The notes under the pieces: model-generated
Seen by the model: the letters and a program-made list of their open reading frames with translations, nothing else
Database searches by the model: none
What the model was told of the DNA's origin: nothing
Shown here: in pieces, positions 1-8,362 of the stretch
Layout: each line of letters begins with the position of its first letter
Numbering within the stretch: position 1 is the first letter of the stretch
NCBI RefSeq assembly: GCF_000725495.1
Contig: NZ_KL647041.1
Coordinates: 126,721-190,720 of the forward strand
Source: Streptomyces aureus
Lineage (GTDB): Bacteria > Actinomycetota > Actinomycetes > Streptomycetales > Streptomycetaceae
Length of the DNA: 64,000 nt
Direction: 5' to 3'
Program-made: the position numbers and the translations under genes

Positions 1-1071
1 GCGGTCCCGGCCGCCTCGCTCCAGCTCGGCCTGCCCGACGACGGCTCCCAGTCGGTGTCCACCACCCAGCGCCGCGCCTACGACCTGCTCTCCGACGGCT
101 TCGGCCCCGGGTTCAACGGTCCGCTGATGGTCGTCGTCGACGCCAAGGCCAGCGACGCGCCCAAGACGGCGTTCAGCACGGTGCACGACAGGATCGCGGA
201 CATGAAGGGTGTCGTGAGCGTGAGCCCGGCGTCCCCCAACAAGTCCGGGGACACCGCGATGATCACGGTCATCCCGGACTCGAAGCCGTCCTCCGTCACG
301 ACCGAGGACCTGGTCCACACGATCCGCGGCGCGGGCGCCGGCATCAAGGCCGACACCGACGCGAACGTGCTCGTCACCGGCTCCACGGCCATGAACATCG
401 ACTTCTCGCAGAAGCTCAACGACGCGCTGATCCCGTACCTCGCGCTCGTGGTCGGTCTCGCGTTCCTGCTGCTGATCGTGGTGTTCCGCTCGATCCTCGT
501 CCCGCTGAAGGCGGCCCTCGGCTTCCTGCTCAGCGTCATGGCGGCCCTCGGCGCGGTCGTCGCGGTCTTCCAGTGGGGCTGGCTGTCCGGTCTGATGGGC
601 GTCGAGGAGACCGGCCCGATCATGTCGATGATGCCGATCTTCATGGTGGGCGTGGTCTTCGGTCTCGCCATGGACTACGAGGTGTTCCTCGTGACCCGTA
701 TGCGGGAGGCCTTCGTCCACGGCGAGAAGCCCGGCCAGGCGATCGTCACCGGGTTCAAGCACGGCGCGCGGGTCGTCACGGCCGCCGCCGTCATCATGAT
801 CGCCGTGTTCTCCGGGTTCATCGGCTCCAGCGAGTCGATGATCAAGATGATCGGCTTCGGGCTCGCCATCGCCGTCTTCTTCGACGCGTTCATCGTCCGG
901 ATGGCCCTCGTCCCGGCGGTGCTCGCGCTGCTCGGCAAGCGGGCCTGGTGGCTGCCGAAGTGGCTGGACCGCGTCCTGCCGAACGTCGACGTCGAGGGCG
1001 AGGGCCTGCGCGGGATCGACGACGGCAGGCAGCGCGACGGGAACCAGGACCGGAAGCTGGTCGGCGTCTGA
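1..1071 (+). CDS. MMPL/RND-family transporter, C-terminal part (5' end cut by window)
   Basis: The frame is open from base 1, so only the last 356 residues are present. The visible part starts in an extracytoplasmic loop and continues into the second membrane half. There is a pair of helices (about residues 140-190), a helix pair carrying a Met-Asp-Tyr-Glu motif near residue 226 that matches the proton-relay region of MMPL proteins, and the closing helices ending in FFDAFIVRMALVPAVLALLG. The tail (WWLPKWLDRVLPNVDVEG) is typical of actinobacterial MMPL proteins, which export lipids or small molecules using proton motive force. The substrate cannot be inferred. The next gene is convergent. Confidence 0.9.
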   Translation, partial: AVPAASLQLGLPDDGSQSVSTTQRRAYDLLSDGFGPGFNGPLMVVVDAKASDAPKTAFSTVHDRIADMKGVVSVSPASPNKSGDTAMITVIPDSKPSSVTTEDLVHTIRGAGAGIKADTDANVLVTGSTAMNIDFSQKLNDALIPYLALVVGLAFLLLIVVFRSILVPLKAALGFLLSVMAALGAVVAVFQWGWLSGLMGVEETGPIMSMMPIFMVGVVFGLAMDYEVFLVTRMREAFVHGEKPGQAIVTGFKHGARVVTAAAVIMIAVFSGFIGSSESMIKMIGFGLAIAVFFDAFIVRMALVPAVLALLGKRAWWLPKWLDRVLPNVDVEGEGLRGIDDGRQRDGNQDRKLVGV

Positions 1072-1144
1072 CCGACGCCGCTCGCGGCGGTCGCCGGGGC
1101 CGGCCGCGGACCCTCCTGGTCCGCGGCCGGCCCCTCGGCTTGCG

Positions 1145-1501
1145 TCAGTGGGCCACCGGGGTGGCGGCCATGTACGTACGGCGGAGGAACCGCATGAGCG
1201 CCTTCGTGTCGAGCTGAACGACCGCCACCCCCTGCGCCGAGTGGAACTCCAGGACGGCCTGGACGCGGCCGCACGGCCAGATGCGGACCTCGCCGCTGTC
1301 GACGGGGACACGCAGACCCCGCTCCAGGAGTTCGCGTTCGAACGTCCACTCGTGCGGGCCGGGCAGCGTGACGCACACCCGGCCGGGATCCGCCTCCGGG
1401 TCGTACCGCAGGGCCACCGGGACGGCCCGGTGTTCGTCATCGAGGGAGTCGGCGGTGTCCGTGACGATATGAGCGCGGGCGTACTGTTCGACGGCGTGCA
1501 T
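1145..1501 (-). CDS. ssgE: SsgA-like protein (SALP), probably SsgE
   Basis: This 118-residue protein shows the SALP family pattern: an LRYDPEADP stretch near residue 32, W-FERELLERGLRVP near residues 52-66, VRIWPCGRV, and an FLRRT end. SALPs are small proteins of sporulating actinomycetes that steer septum formation, spore-wall assembly and spore separation; SsgE has been linked to spore detachment. The assignment to SsgE rather than another SALP rests mainly on its place beside a cobalt/nickel transporter and tandem penicillin-binding proteins, which I recall from S. coelicolor (SCO3158). It is divergent from the cbiM operon, and its promoter must lie in the 309-bp gap between them. Confidence 0.75.
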   Translation of the reverse strand: MHAVEQYARAHIVTDTADSLDDEHRAVPVALRYDPEADPGRVCVTLPGPHEWTFERELLERGLRVPVDSGEVRIWPCGRVQAVLEFHSAQGVAVVQLDTKALMRFLRRTYMAATPVAH

Positions 1502-1810
1502 GAACCGACTCCTTACGCTGCGTCACCTATGCGGAATATGTGAATCCCGTCACCATTCCAATGTCGCACATCTCGCGGAAACCGCTCTCCGGTCGTCCGT
1601 GACCCTCCCTCAGGGAACGCCTGCCCGGGCGGGCGCGGTGTATGTCTGCGACGACCGTCACACGCCCGCCATGGGCACCCCCGGGGCCCGCCGCCCGCGC
1701 GCCGCGGACTCCCCTCGCGCCCGAACTGCTCCCGTACGCCTGCTGGTCGGACGCTGTTCGCGTATGCACGCTCTTGCAAGTCATTCGCAACAAGGCACTA
1801 TCATCGGACA
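1502..1810. promoter_or_regulatory. Divergent intergenic region with probable Nur (nickel) box
   Basis: The gap between ssgE and cbiM carries TTGCAAGTCATTCGCAA at 1774-1790. This matches the Streptomyces Nur consensus, tTGCaa-N5-ttGCAA, at 11 of 12 specified positions. The left half, TTGCAA (1774-1779), can serve as a -35, and TATCAT (1799-1804) as a -10 with a 19-bp spacer. Transcription would then begin at or next to the GTG at 1811, predicting a leaderless mRNA. No good Shine-Dalgarno precedes that GTG, which agrees. The Nur assignment rests on the consensus as I know it. The rest of the gap shows no other clear signal. Confidence 0.6.
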
Positions 1811-2857
1811 GTGCATGTTCCTGACGGATTCATCAACGCCCCGGTCTCCGCGGCCACCGGCGTCGTCGCGGCCGGCGCCCTCGCGCTGAGCCTGCGCGGT
1901 GCCCGCCGCGAACTCGACGAACGGACCGCGCCGCTCGCCGGCCTGGTCGCCGCCTTCATCTTCGCCGTGCAGATGCTGAACTTCCCGGTCGCCGCCGGGA
2001 CCAGCGGACATCTGCTCGGCGGCGCGCTGGCCGCGATCCTCGTCGGCCCCTTCACCGGCGTCCTGTGCGTCTCCGTCGTCCTGCTCATGCAGGGCATCCT
2101 CTTCGCGGACGGCGGCCTCACCGCGCTCGGCGTGAACATCACCGACATGGCGATCGTCACCACGGTCGTCTCCTACGCCGTCTTCCGGACACTGGTGAAG
2201 GTGCTGCCCCGGGGGCGTCGCTCGGTCACCGTGGCCTCCTTCGCCGCCGCGCTGCTCTCGGTGCCGGCCGCCGCCGTCGCCTTCACCCTCATCTACGCGG
2301 TCGGCGGCACCACCGACGTCGCGCTCTCCAAGGTCGCCACCGCCATGGTCGGCGTCCACGTCCTCATCGGCATCGGCGAGGCCGTGATCACCGCGCTCAC
2401 CGTCGGTGCCGTCATCGCCGTACGGCCCGACCTCGTGCACGGCGCCCGCGGCCTCCAGCAGCGGCTCAAGCTGCGGGTGAACGGCGAACTCGTCGACGCC
2501 CCCGGCGCCGCCCCCGCCCCGGCCCGCACCTCGCACCGCAAGGTGTGGATCACCGGCCTGGTCACCTCCCTGGTCCTCGCCGGGTTTGTCAGCTTCTATG
2601 CCTCCGCGAGCCCCGACGGCCTGGAGAAGGTCGCCAAGGACAAGGGCATCGACACCCGGACGAAGGCGCACGCCTCCGAGGACTCGCCGCTCGCCGGCTA
2701 CGGGGTCAAGGACGTGTCCGACGCCCGGCTGTCCGGCGGTCTCGCCGGGGTCATCGGCGTCGGCGTCACGATCGTCGCGGGCAGCGGTGTCTTCTGGGCG
2801 CTCCGCAGGCGCCGCAGTGCCGACACCTCGCCCGCCTCCGTGCCGGAAGGCGTCTGA
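1811..2857 (+). CDS. cbiM: ECF-type cobalt/nickel transporter substrate-binding protein, CbiM/NikM fused to CbiN-like (PDGLE) domain
   Basis: The 348-residue protein begins MHVPDGFIN, the invariant CbiM/NikM N terminus whose Met1 and His2 bind the metal; this fixes the GTG at 1811 as the start. Six or so hydrophobic helices fill residues 1-210. After a linker, a second module from about residue 245 has one helix, then the PDGLEKVAKDKG motif and a last helix (about 312-333). This is the CbiN/PDGLE part, often a separate gene but fused here. With the next two genes it forms a Ni2+/Co2+ uptake system. The upstream Nur box favours nickel, although sequence alone does not separate Ni from Co. Confidence 0.88.
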   Translation: MHVPDGFINAPVSAATGVVAAGALALSLRGARRELDERTAPLAGLVAAFIFAVQMLNFPVAAGTSGHLLGGALAAILVGPFTGVLCVSVVLLMQGILFADGGLTALGVNITDMAIVTTVVSYAVFRTLVKVLPRGRRSVTVASFAAALLSVPAAAVAFTLIYAVGGTTDVALSKVATAMVGVHVLIGIGEAVITALTVGAVIAVRPDLVHGARGLQQRLKLRVNGELVDAPGAAPAPARTSHRKVWITGLVTSLVLAGFVSFYASASPDGLEKVAKDKGIDTRTKAHASEDSPLAGYGVKDVSDARLSGGLAGVIGVGVTIVAGSGVFWALRRRRSADTSPASVPEGV

Positions 2858-2858
2858 G

Positions 2859-3620
2859 GTGGGGGCCGGTCATGCCCACCGGCTGTACCGGCACGCGGAC
2901 TCGCCGGTGCACGCGCTGCCGCCGCACACCAAGCTCGCCGCGACCCTCGCCTTCGTGGTCGTGGTCGTCTCCACCCCGCGCGAGGCGATGTGGGCGTTCG
3001 CGCTGTACGCCGTGCTGCTCGCGACGGTCGCCCGGCAGGCCCGCGTACCGGCCGGCGTGCTGCTCCGGCGGCTCCTGATCGAGATCCCGTTCGTCGCGTT
3101 CGCGGTGCTCATGCCGTTCGTGGCCGAGGGGGAACGGGTGGACGTGTTCGGGCTGTCCCTGAGCGTCGACGGCCTGTGGGGCGCCTGGAACGTCCTCGCC
3201 AAGGGCACCCTCGGCGTCGCCGCCTCCGTCCTGCTGGCCTCCACCACCGGACTGCGGGAACTGCTCCTCGGCCTCCAGCGGCTGAAGCTCCCGCCGCTGC
3301 TCGTGCAGATCGCCTCCTTCATGATCCGCTACGGGGACGTCATCACCGACGAGATGCGGCGCATGCGGATCGCGCGGGAGTCGCGCGGCTTCGAGGCCGC
3401 CGGGGTGCGCCACTGGGGCGTGCTCGCCAAATCGGCGGGCGCGCTGTTCATCCGCTCCTACGAACGCGGGGAGCGCGTGCACCTGGCCATGGTGAGCCGG
3501 GGGTACGCCGGTTCCATGCCCGTGATCGACGAGGTGACCGCGTCCCGGGCGCAGTGGTCGTACGCCCTCGCCCTGCCGTTCGCCGCCCTCGCCGTATGTC
3601 TGTTGGGATGGACGCTGTGA
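2859..3620 (+). CDS. cbiQ: ECF transporter transmembrane (T) component CbiQ/NikQ
   Basis: This 253-residue membrane protein is the T-component that couples the ATPase to CbiM. It has hydrophobic helices near residues 28-60 and 67-85, and the two cytoplasmic coupling motifs of the family, an Arg-rich ARESRGF near residue 170 and SRGY near residue 215. The GTG start at 2859 lies one base past the cbiM stop and follows GGAAGG, so the genes are probably translationally linked. Longer in-frame extensions upstream would run through cbiM and were rejected. Confidence 0.85.
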   Translation: MGAGHAHRLYRHADSPVHALPPHTKLAATLAFVVVVVSTPREAMWAFALYAVLLATVARQARVPAGVLLRRLLIEIPFVAFAVLMPFVAEGERVDVFGLSLSVDGLWGAWNVLAKGTLGVAASVLLASTTGLRELLLGLQRLKLPPLLVQIASFMIRYGDVITDEMRRMRIARESRGFEAAGVRHWGVLAKSAGALFIRSYERGERVHLAMVSRGYAGSMPVIDEVTASRAQWSYALALPFAALAVCLLGWTL

Positions 3621-4375
3621 CCCCTTCCGCACCTTCGCTGGAGGTCTCCGGCCTCGCGTTCGCCTACCCCGACGGGCATCAGGCCCTGTTCGGTGTGGAC
3701 TTCAGCATCGGGCGCGGCGAGCGCGTCGCCCTGCTCGGCCCGAACGGCGCCGGCAAGACGACCCTCGTCCTGCACCTCAACGGCATCCTGACCGGCGGCG
3801 CCGGAACGGTGACGGTCGCCGGACTCCCGGTCGGCAAACGGCACATGGCGGAGATCCGGCGCCGGGTCGGCATCGTCTTCCAGGACCCGGACGACCAGCT
3901 GTTCATGCCGACCGTGCGCGAGGACGTGGCCTTCGGCCCGGCCGCCGCGGGCATGAAGGGCGCCGAACTGGAGGAACGCGTCGCCACGGCGCTGGAGCGC
4001 GTCGGCATGGAGGCCTTCGCCGACCGTCCGCCGCACCATCTGTCCTTCGGGCAGCGGCGCCGGGTCGCGGTGGCGACGGTGCTGGCGATGGAGCCGGAGA
4101 TCCTCGTCCTCGACGAGCCCTCCTCCAACCTCGACCCCGCCTCCCGGCGTGAACTCGCCGACATCCTGCGCTCGTTGGACGTCACCGTCCTGATGGTCAC
4201 CCACGACCTGCCGTACGCCCTCGAACTGTGCCCGCGCTCCCTGGTCCTCAGTGACGGAGTGATCGCCGCCGACGGCGGGACGGCCGATGTCCTCTCGGAC
4301 GAGGAGCTCATGCGCACCCATCGTCTGGAGCTGCCCTTCGGGTTCGACCCGCGCTCCGTGACAATGGGGGCGTGA
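3608..4375 (+). CDS. cbiO: ECF transporter ATPase CbiO/NikO
   Basis: This 255-residue ABC ATPase shows Walker A GPNGAGKTT near residue 41, Q-loop QDPDDQLF, a signature of LSFGQ type, Walker B ILVLDEP and the H-loop MVTHD. It powers metal uptake with CbiM and CbiQ. The start is uncertain: ATG 3596, ATG 3608 and GTG 3617 are all in frame and overlap the end of cbiQ; 3608 was chosen as intermediate, while GTG 3617 has GGGATGG upstream. The stop overlaps the next gene (ohrR) by four bases, so the MarR-family gene may be cotranscribed with a metal transporter. Confidence 0.87.
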   Translation: MDAVTPSAPSLEVSGLAFAYPDGHQALFGVDFSIGRGERVALLGPNGAGKTTLVLHLNGILTGGAGTVTVAGLPVGKRHMAEIRRRVGIVFQDPDDQLFMPTVREDVAFGPAAAGMKGAELEERVATALERVGMEAFADRPPHHLSFGQRRRVAVATVLAMEPEILVLDEPSSNLDPASRRELADILRSLDVTVLMVTHDLPYALELCPRSLVLSDGVIAADGGTADVLSDEELMRTHRLELPFGFDPRSVTMGA

Positions 4376-4845
4376 CCAAACAAGAGGACGCCGCGCCGCC
4401 GGCCGGGTCGCTGCTGCTCGACGACCAGCTGTGCTTCGCGCTGTACGCCGCCCAGCGGGCCGTGACCGCCGCGTACCGCCCGCTGCTGGAGGAGCTCGGC
4501 CTCACCTACCCGCAGTACCTCGTGCTGCTGGTCCTGTGGGAGCGCGGCGAGACCACGGTCAAGGAGCTGGGCGCCGCCCTGCACCTCGACTACGGCACGA
4601 TGTCGCCGCTGCTCAAGCGGCTGGAGTCGGCCGGGCTGGTGCGCCGCGAGCGCTCGGCCGAGGACGAGCGCTCGGTGCGGGTCGCCCTCACCGGGCGCGG
4701 GGAACTGCTCCGGGAGCGCGCGGAGGAGGTCCCGCAGGCGCTGCTGACGGCGACCGGTCTGAGCGAGTCCGACGTCACGCGCCTGCGTGGGGACCTGCGA
4801 CGGCTGACGGAACGCGCGCAGGGGGCGGCGGGACGGAGGCGCTGA
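4372..4845 (+). CDS. ohrR: MarR-family organic hydroperoxide sensor/repressor OhrR
   Basis: This 157-residue winged-helix regulator resembles OhrR. Near the N terminus LDDQLCFALYAAQRA holds the single peroxide-sensing Cys (residue 21). The DNA-binding region covers about residues 60-105 (VKELGAALHLDYGTMSPLLKRLE, then the wing ERSAEDERSVRV). OhrR proteins repress ohr until that Cys is oxidised by organic peroxides. The GTG start overlaps the cbiO stop (GTGA), and ohr follows 260 bp downstream in the same direction. In S. coelicolor ohrR and ohrA are, as I recall, divergent, so this tandem arrangement differs. Confidence 0.85.
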   Translation: MTKQEDAAPPAGSLLLDDQLCFALYAAQRAVTAAYRPLLEELGLTYPQYLVLLVLWERGETTVKELGAALHLDYGTMSPLLKRLESAGLVRRERSAEDERSVRVALTGRGELLRERAEEVPQALLTATGLSESDVTRLRGDLRRLTERAQGAAGRRR

Positions 4846-4963
4846 GGCGCGGGCCGGAGCGGAGCCGCTCGGGCGCCGGCCGGAACGGGTCCGGTTCGGC
4901 CGGCGATCGGGGCGATGACGGTGATCGCGCCGACGGAGCCGACCGAGGCGCGGCCCGGTGATC

Positions 4964-4999
4964 CCGGAGACCCTGGCGACCCTGGAGACCCTGGAGATC
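4964..4999. repeat. Four tandem copies of a 9-bp unit (CTGGAGACC-like)
   Basis: Four consecutive 9-bp units with two substitutions lie in the ohrR-ohr gap. The frame reading Gly-Asp-Pro is too short and too close to the ohr promoter to support a gene. It is probably a small minisatellite. Confidence 0.6.
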
Positions 5000-5043
5000 G
5001 AACCGATGGCCACCCGGGGCTTACCCCGCTCCATACCGGCCAG

Positions 5044-5098
5044 TACCTTGTGCACGATGCACTTGTGCACGAGCTTCTGTTGCCCACTCCGGGGGAGG
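5044..5098 (+). promoter_or_regulatory. Probable OhrR operator and ribosome binding site of ohr
   Basis: TTGTGCACGA occurs twice, at 5048-5057 and 5063-5072, 15 bp apart. GTGCA-CGA-TGCAC at 5050-5062 is a perfect inverted repeat. The position just upstream of ohr and the repeat structure suggest the OhrR binding site. The element is followed by GGGGGAGG (5091-5098), a strong Shine-Dalgarno 7 nt before the GTG at 5106. Confidence 0.5.
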
Positions 5099-5105
5099 TA
5101 CTGCC

Positions 5106-5552
5106 GTGATCGACGGCACCGCGGTCGACACCCGTCCGACGAAGATCATGTACGTGGCCGAGGCGACCGCACACGGCGGCCGGAACGGCTTCGTGACCAG
5201 TCAGGACGGGCAGCTCGAACTGAGGGTCGCGATGCCGCCGGCGCTCGGCGGGGACGGCAACGGCACGAACCCCGAGCAGCTGTTCGCGGCCGGGTTCAGC
5301 GCCTGCTTCCACAACGCGCTGGTCCTGGTCGGCCGCCGCGCCGGCCTCGACCTCACCGGCTCCACAGTGGCGGCCAAGGTCGGGATCGGCCCCAACAAGC
5401 AGCGCGGCTACGGACTGGCGGTCGCCCTGAGCGTCTCGCTCCCCGTCCTCGACGCGGACGTGGCGGCACGGCTCGTGGACGCGGCGCACGAGGTCTGCCC
5501 GTACTCGAACGCCACCCGCGGCAACATCGAGGTCACGATCCTGCTGGGCTAG
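5106..5552 (+). CDS. ohr: Organic hydroperoxide resistance protein Ohr (OsmC/Ohr thiol peroxidase)
   Basis: This 148-residue protein has the two catalytic cysteines of Ohr: FSACFHNAL near residue 62 and HEVCPYSNATRGN near residue 130. It also has the TNPEQLFAAG segment that distinguishes the Ohr/OsmC fold. Ohr reduces lipid and other organic hydroperoxides with lipoyl-dependent recycling. The GTG start is supported by the strong upstream Shine-Dalgarno. It pairs with the ohrR gene upstream. Confidence 0.93.
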   Translation: MIDGTAVDTRPTKIMYVAEATAHGGRNGFVTSQDGQLELRVAMPPALGGDGNGTNPEQLFAAGFSACFHNALVLVGRRAGLDLTGSTVAAKVGIGPNKQRGYGLAVALSVSLPVLDADVAARLVDAAHEVCPYSNATRGNIEVTILLG

Positions 5553-5627
5553 CCGCCCTGGGAATCGAAGGCCGAGGAACCATGTTCCACTCACTATCGG
5601 CAGTGTGAGGCGACAGGGAGCGCGGAC

Positions 5628-6788
5628 GTGGACGTGAACGGCACAGTGGCGGAGGGCTTCGAACCGGTCAGGGAGGCGTTCGCGGCCAACTTCGCGACGC
5701 TCGGGGACCGGGGCGCCGCCGTCACCGTGTACCGCGACGGGCGCAAGGTCGTCGACCTGTGGGGCGGCACCCGGGACGTCGACGGCACCGAGCCCTGGCA
5801 GCACGGCACCGCGCAGATCGTCCGCTCCGCGACGAAGGGCGTCGCCGCCGCCGTGCTCCTGCTGCTCGCCCAGCGGGGACAGCTCGACCTGGACGCGCCG
5901 GTCGGCGCCTACTGGCCCGAGTACAAGGAGCACGGCAAGGAGCACACGCGCGTACGGCATCTGCTCGCGCACCGGGCCGGGGTCCCCGTCCTCGACCGGC
6001 CGCTCACCCCCGCCGAGGCCGCCGACCCCGACCTCGCCGCGGCCGCGGTGGCGGCCCAGAGGCCCGCGTGGGAGCCCGGAGCCGAGCACGGCTACCACGC
6101 CCAGACGTACAGCTGGCTGACCGGCGAGCTGGTCCGGCGCGTGACCGGGCGCACGATCGGCCGGTGGATCGCCGAGGAAGTGGCCGGTCCGCTCGGCCTC
6201 GACCTGTGGGTCGGGCTGCCGGAGAGCGAGGCCGGCCGGGTGGGCCGGGTCGCCCAGGTCGAGGCGCCGTCCACGGCCGGCGGTCTCAAGACCCGACCCA
6301 AGCGGGCGGTCTCCGATGCCTACGCCGACCCGGAGAGCCTGACCCGGCGCGCCTTCGCCGCGATCACCCCGCTGCCCGACGAGAACGACGCCGCCTACCG
6401 CGCCGCCGTGCTGCCCGCCTCGAACGGCATCGCCACCGCCGACGGCCTCGCCCGCTTCTACGCCGCCCTGATCGGAGAGGTGGACGGCGCCCGGCTGTTC
6501 ACCCCCGGGACGCTGGCGGCCGCGCGGACGGAACAGTCGGCCGGCCCCGACCGGGTCCTGGTGGTCAACACCCGGTTCGGCCTCGGCTACATGCTCCACG
6601 GGGGAGCCTCGCCGTTGCTCTCCCCGGGCTCCTTCGGCCACCCCGGCCGCGGCGGCGCCCTCGGCTTCGCCGACCCCGAGTCGGGCATCGCCTTCGGCTA
6701 CGTCACCAACGGCTTCCGCAAGAGCGTGACGGCGGACCCCCGGGCCCAGGCCCTGATCCGCGCACTCCGCACAGCGACCACGTCCTGA
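5628..6788 (+). CDS. Serine hydrolase of the class C beta-lactamase/esterase (EstB-like) family
   Basis: This 386-residue protein carries Ser67-Ala-Thr-Lys70, the SxxK nucleophile motif of the beta-lactamase superfamily. The downstream tyrosine region is YHAQTYSWL (about residues 152-160), and a GHPGRGGALGFADP segment near residue 340 takes the place of the KTG box. Such proteins are usually esterases or peptidases acting on unknown small substrates, not true resistance enzymes. No signal peptide is seen, so it is probably cytoplasmic. The GTG start follows AGGGAG at a spacing of 8 nt. The next gene is convergent. Confidence 0.85.
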   Translation: MDVNGTVAEGFEPVREAFAANFATLGDRGAAVTVYRDGRKVVDLWGGTRDVDGTEPWQHGTAQIVRSATKGVAAAVLLLLAQRGQLDLDAPVGAYWPEYKEHGKEHTRVRHLLAHRAGVPVLDRPLTPAEAADPDLAAAAVAAQRPAWEPGAEHGYHAQTYSWLTGELVRRVTGRTIGRWIAEEVAGPLGLDLWVGLPESEAGRVGRVAQVEAPSTAGGLKTRPKRAVSDAYADPESLTRRAFAAITPLPDENDAAYRAAVLPASNGIATADGLARFYAALIGEVDGARLFTPGTLAAARTEQSAGPDRVLVVNTRFGLGYMLHGGASPLLSPGSFGHPGRGGALGFADPESGIAFGYVTNGFRKSVTADPRAQALIRALRTATTS

Positions 6789-6873
6789 CCGTCCGGCCCG
6801 CCTCCTCCGGCCCGGCGAGACAGCCGGGGCGCCGAGTGACGGTTTCGACGCTCCGGACCGCGGCAGGGCGGTG

Positions 6874-7404
6874 TCACGCCAACGGCTCGCGTACGTCCGC
6901 CAGGGTCGCGTCCGCGTGGGCGATCAGGGTCCTCGGGTCCATCGGGAAGAGGGTGAACGGGGTGCCCGCCGACGCCCACACGAGGTCGTGGCCGAGCAGT
7001 GAACGGTCCACCAGGACGCGGGTCTTCGTGCGGTGCCCGAAGGGCGGGACGGCGCCGGGCCCGTAGCCGGTGTACTCCCGGACGAGGTGGGCGCCGGCCC
7101 GGGTGAGCTTCCCGGCGCCGAGCTCCTGCCGTACGAGCTCCATGCCGACGTGCGCCGAGCCGTCCAGCAGGACGAGCACCGGGACGCCGTCCGCCGCGAA
7201 GCACAGGGACGTGCAGATCTGGCCCGGCTCGCAGCCGATCGACGCGGCGGCCTCGGCGGTGGTGCGGGCCGTGGCGGGCAGCCGCCGGACCCGTCCGATC
7301 ACCTCGCCGAGGCCCAGCTCCCGCAGGGCCTGCGCGAAGCGGGGGTCGGTGTCGTCCACGGCGGAGGAGGGACCCTCGCCGGCGGTGTCGTCGGTGGCGT
7401 TCAT
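6874..7404 (-). CDS. YbaK/EbsC-family protein (aminoacyl-tRNA deacylase-like)
   Basis: The 176-residue protein has the YbaK fold: TTAEAAASIGCEPGQICTSL near the N terminus, a conserved Lys region (GKLTRAGAHLVREYTGYGPGAVPPFG) and a closing GTPFTLFPMDPRTL. YbaK-type domains hydrolyse mischarged Cys- or Ala-tRNA(Pro). This clade is a free-standing actinobacterial form whose substrate is not known. The ATG at 7404 is preferred over an upstream start that would add an unconserved 11-residue extension. Confidence 0.85.
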   Translation of the reverse strand: MNATDDTAGEGPSSAVDDTDPRFAQALRELGLGEVIGRVRRLPATARTTAEAAASIGCEPGQICTSLCFAADGVPVLVLLDGSAHVGMELVRQELGAGKLTRAGAHLVREYTGYGPGAVPPFGHRTKTRVLVDRSLLGHDLVWASAGTPFTLFPMDPRTLIAHADATLADVREPLA

Positions 7405-7473
7405 GCACGGCACGCTAGCGGCCGGCGCACGGCCCACGCGACCGGGCCCCGGGCCACCGCGGTGCCGCCCGCC

Positions 7474-8271
7474 TCAGTCCCACCAGAATCGCCAGAGCGG
7501 GGCGCCGACCAGGGAGGCCGCGTACCGGGGGAACGGGGTCGGCGGGTCGTTCACGATGTTGTCGGCCGTGGTCAGCAGGTGTTCGAGGGCGACGTGGTTC
7601 GCCTGTTGCTCGTCGCGCGGGGGGCTCGCGACGGAGACGTACAGCGTCGAGCCGATCGCAGCGACGACGCGCGCCCCGAAGCGGTCCTCCCAGCTCCGCA
7701 GCAGCGCGCAGAGCAGGGGGAGGTGTGCCTCGGCCCGCCAGCCGATGACAGCCGGGATGTCGGCGCTCCGCGCGGCCTTCACGAGGCCGAGCGAGATTCC
7801 GGGCTCTCCCTCGTGCCAGAGGTGGGCGAAGATCGCCGCCCGGGCGGCCTCGTCGGGGTCGACGCCCGGGGCGGGGAGGTCGGCGGGGGCAAGGCCCGGC
7901 CACCGGTCGAACGGCGGGCCCGGGTCGTCCTCCCAGGGCTCGATGAAGTCCACGAGATCCTCGGGGATCTCCGGTGCGGCCGGGGGCTCCGTCAGCCAGG
8001 CGAGTTGGCGTCGGCGGTGCTCGCGCCACTCCTGTTCCAGTTCGGCCTCCAGGTCGACCGCGGCCACCTCGGCGAGGTCGAGGGACCGGGGGTGGTCGTC
8101 GTCCGCGTAGCAGAGGACCGGGCGCAGGCCGGTGGCGTCCTGCTGTCGCTGGGCGCGGGTCCACGCGTCCAGCAGCGGGGCGTACGGCATCTTGTCGGCG
8201 TACCACAGGACCGGTGCGCCGGCGGGCACGCCGCGTCCGGGCGGCAGGTCCCCGGGGAGCGAGAGCGTCAT
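7474..8271 (-). CDS. DUF4253 domain-containing protein
   Basis: This 265-residue soluble protein matches the DUF4253 family, whose C-terminal half combines a LVKAARSADIPAVIGW-type segment (about residues 163-178) with a WEDRFGARVVAAIGSTLYVSVASPP strand-rich region. The end, RYAASLVGAPLWRFWWD, is also characteristic. No catalytic motif or membrane segment is visible and the function is unknown. It stands alone on the reverse strand upstream of the convergent-looking YbaK gene, and shares no operon overlap with it (69-bp gap). Confidence 0.8.
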   Translation of the reverse strand: MTLSLPGDLPPGRGVPAGAPVLWYADKMPYAPLLDAWTRAQRQQDATGLRPVLCYADDDHPRSLDLAEVAAVDLEAELEQEWREHRRRQLAWLTEPPAAPEIPEDLVDFIEPWEDDPGPPFDRWPGLAPADLPAPGVDPDEAARAAIFAHLWHEGEPGISLGLVKAARSADIPAVIGWRAEAHLPLLCALLRSWEDRFGARVVAAIGSTLYVSVASPPRDEQQANHVALEHLLTTADNIVNDPPTPFPRYAASLVGAPLWRFWWD

Positions 8272-8362
8272 GCGCGGAGACTATGAGGCCCCACTGACAT
8301 CGCCCGCGCCCCCGACTCCCCACTTTCCGGGGGCAGTTGGGCTCCGGTGGGTGGCCCGTGGG

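Noticed and set aside
4915..5109. Small frame with Gly-Asp-Pro (collagen-like) repeats before ohr
   Set aside because: It overlaps the ohr operator, ribosome binding site and start and is produced by the 9-bp tandem repeat.
5628..6788. Serine hydrolase as an antibiotic-resistance beta-lactamase
   Set aside because: The SxxK motif is shared with esterases, there is no signal peptide and no typical KTG box.
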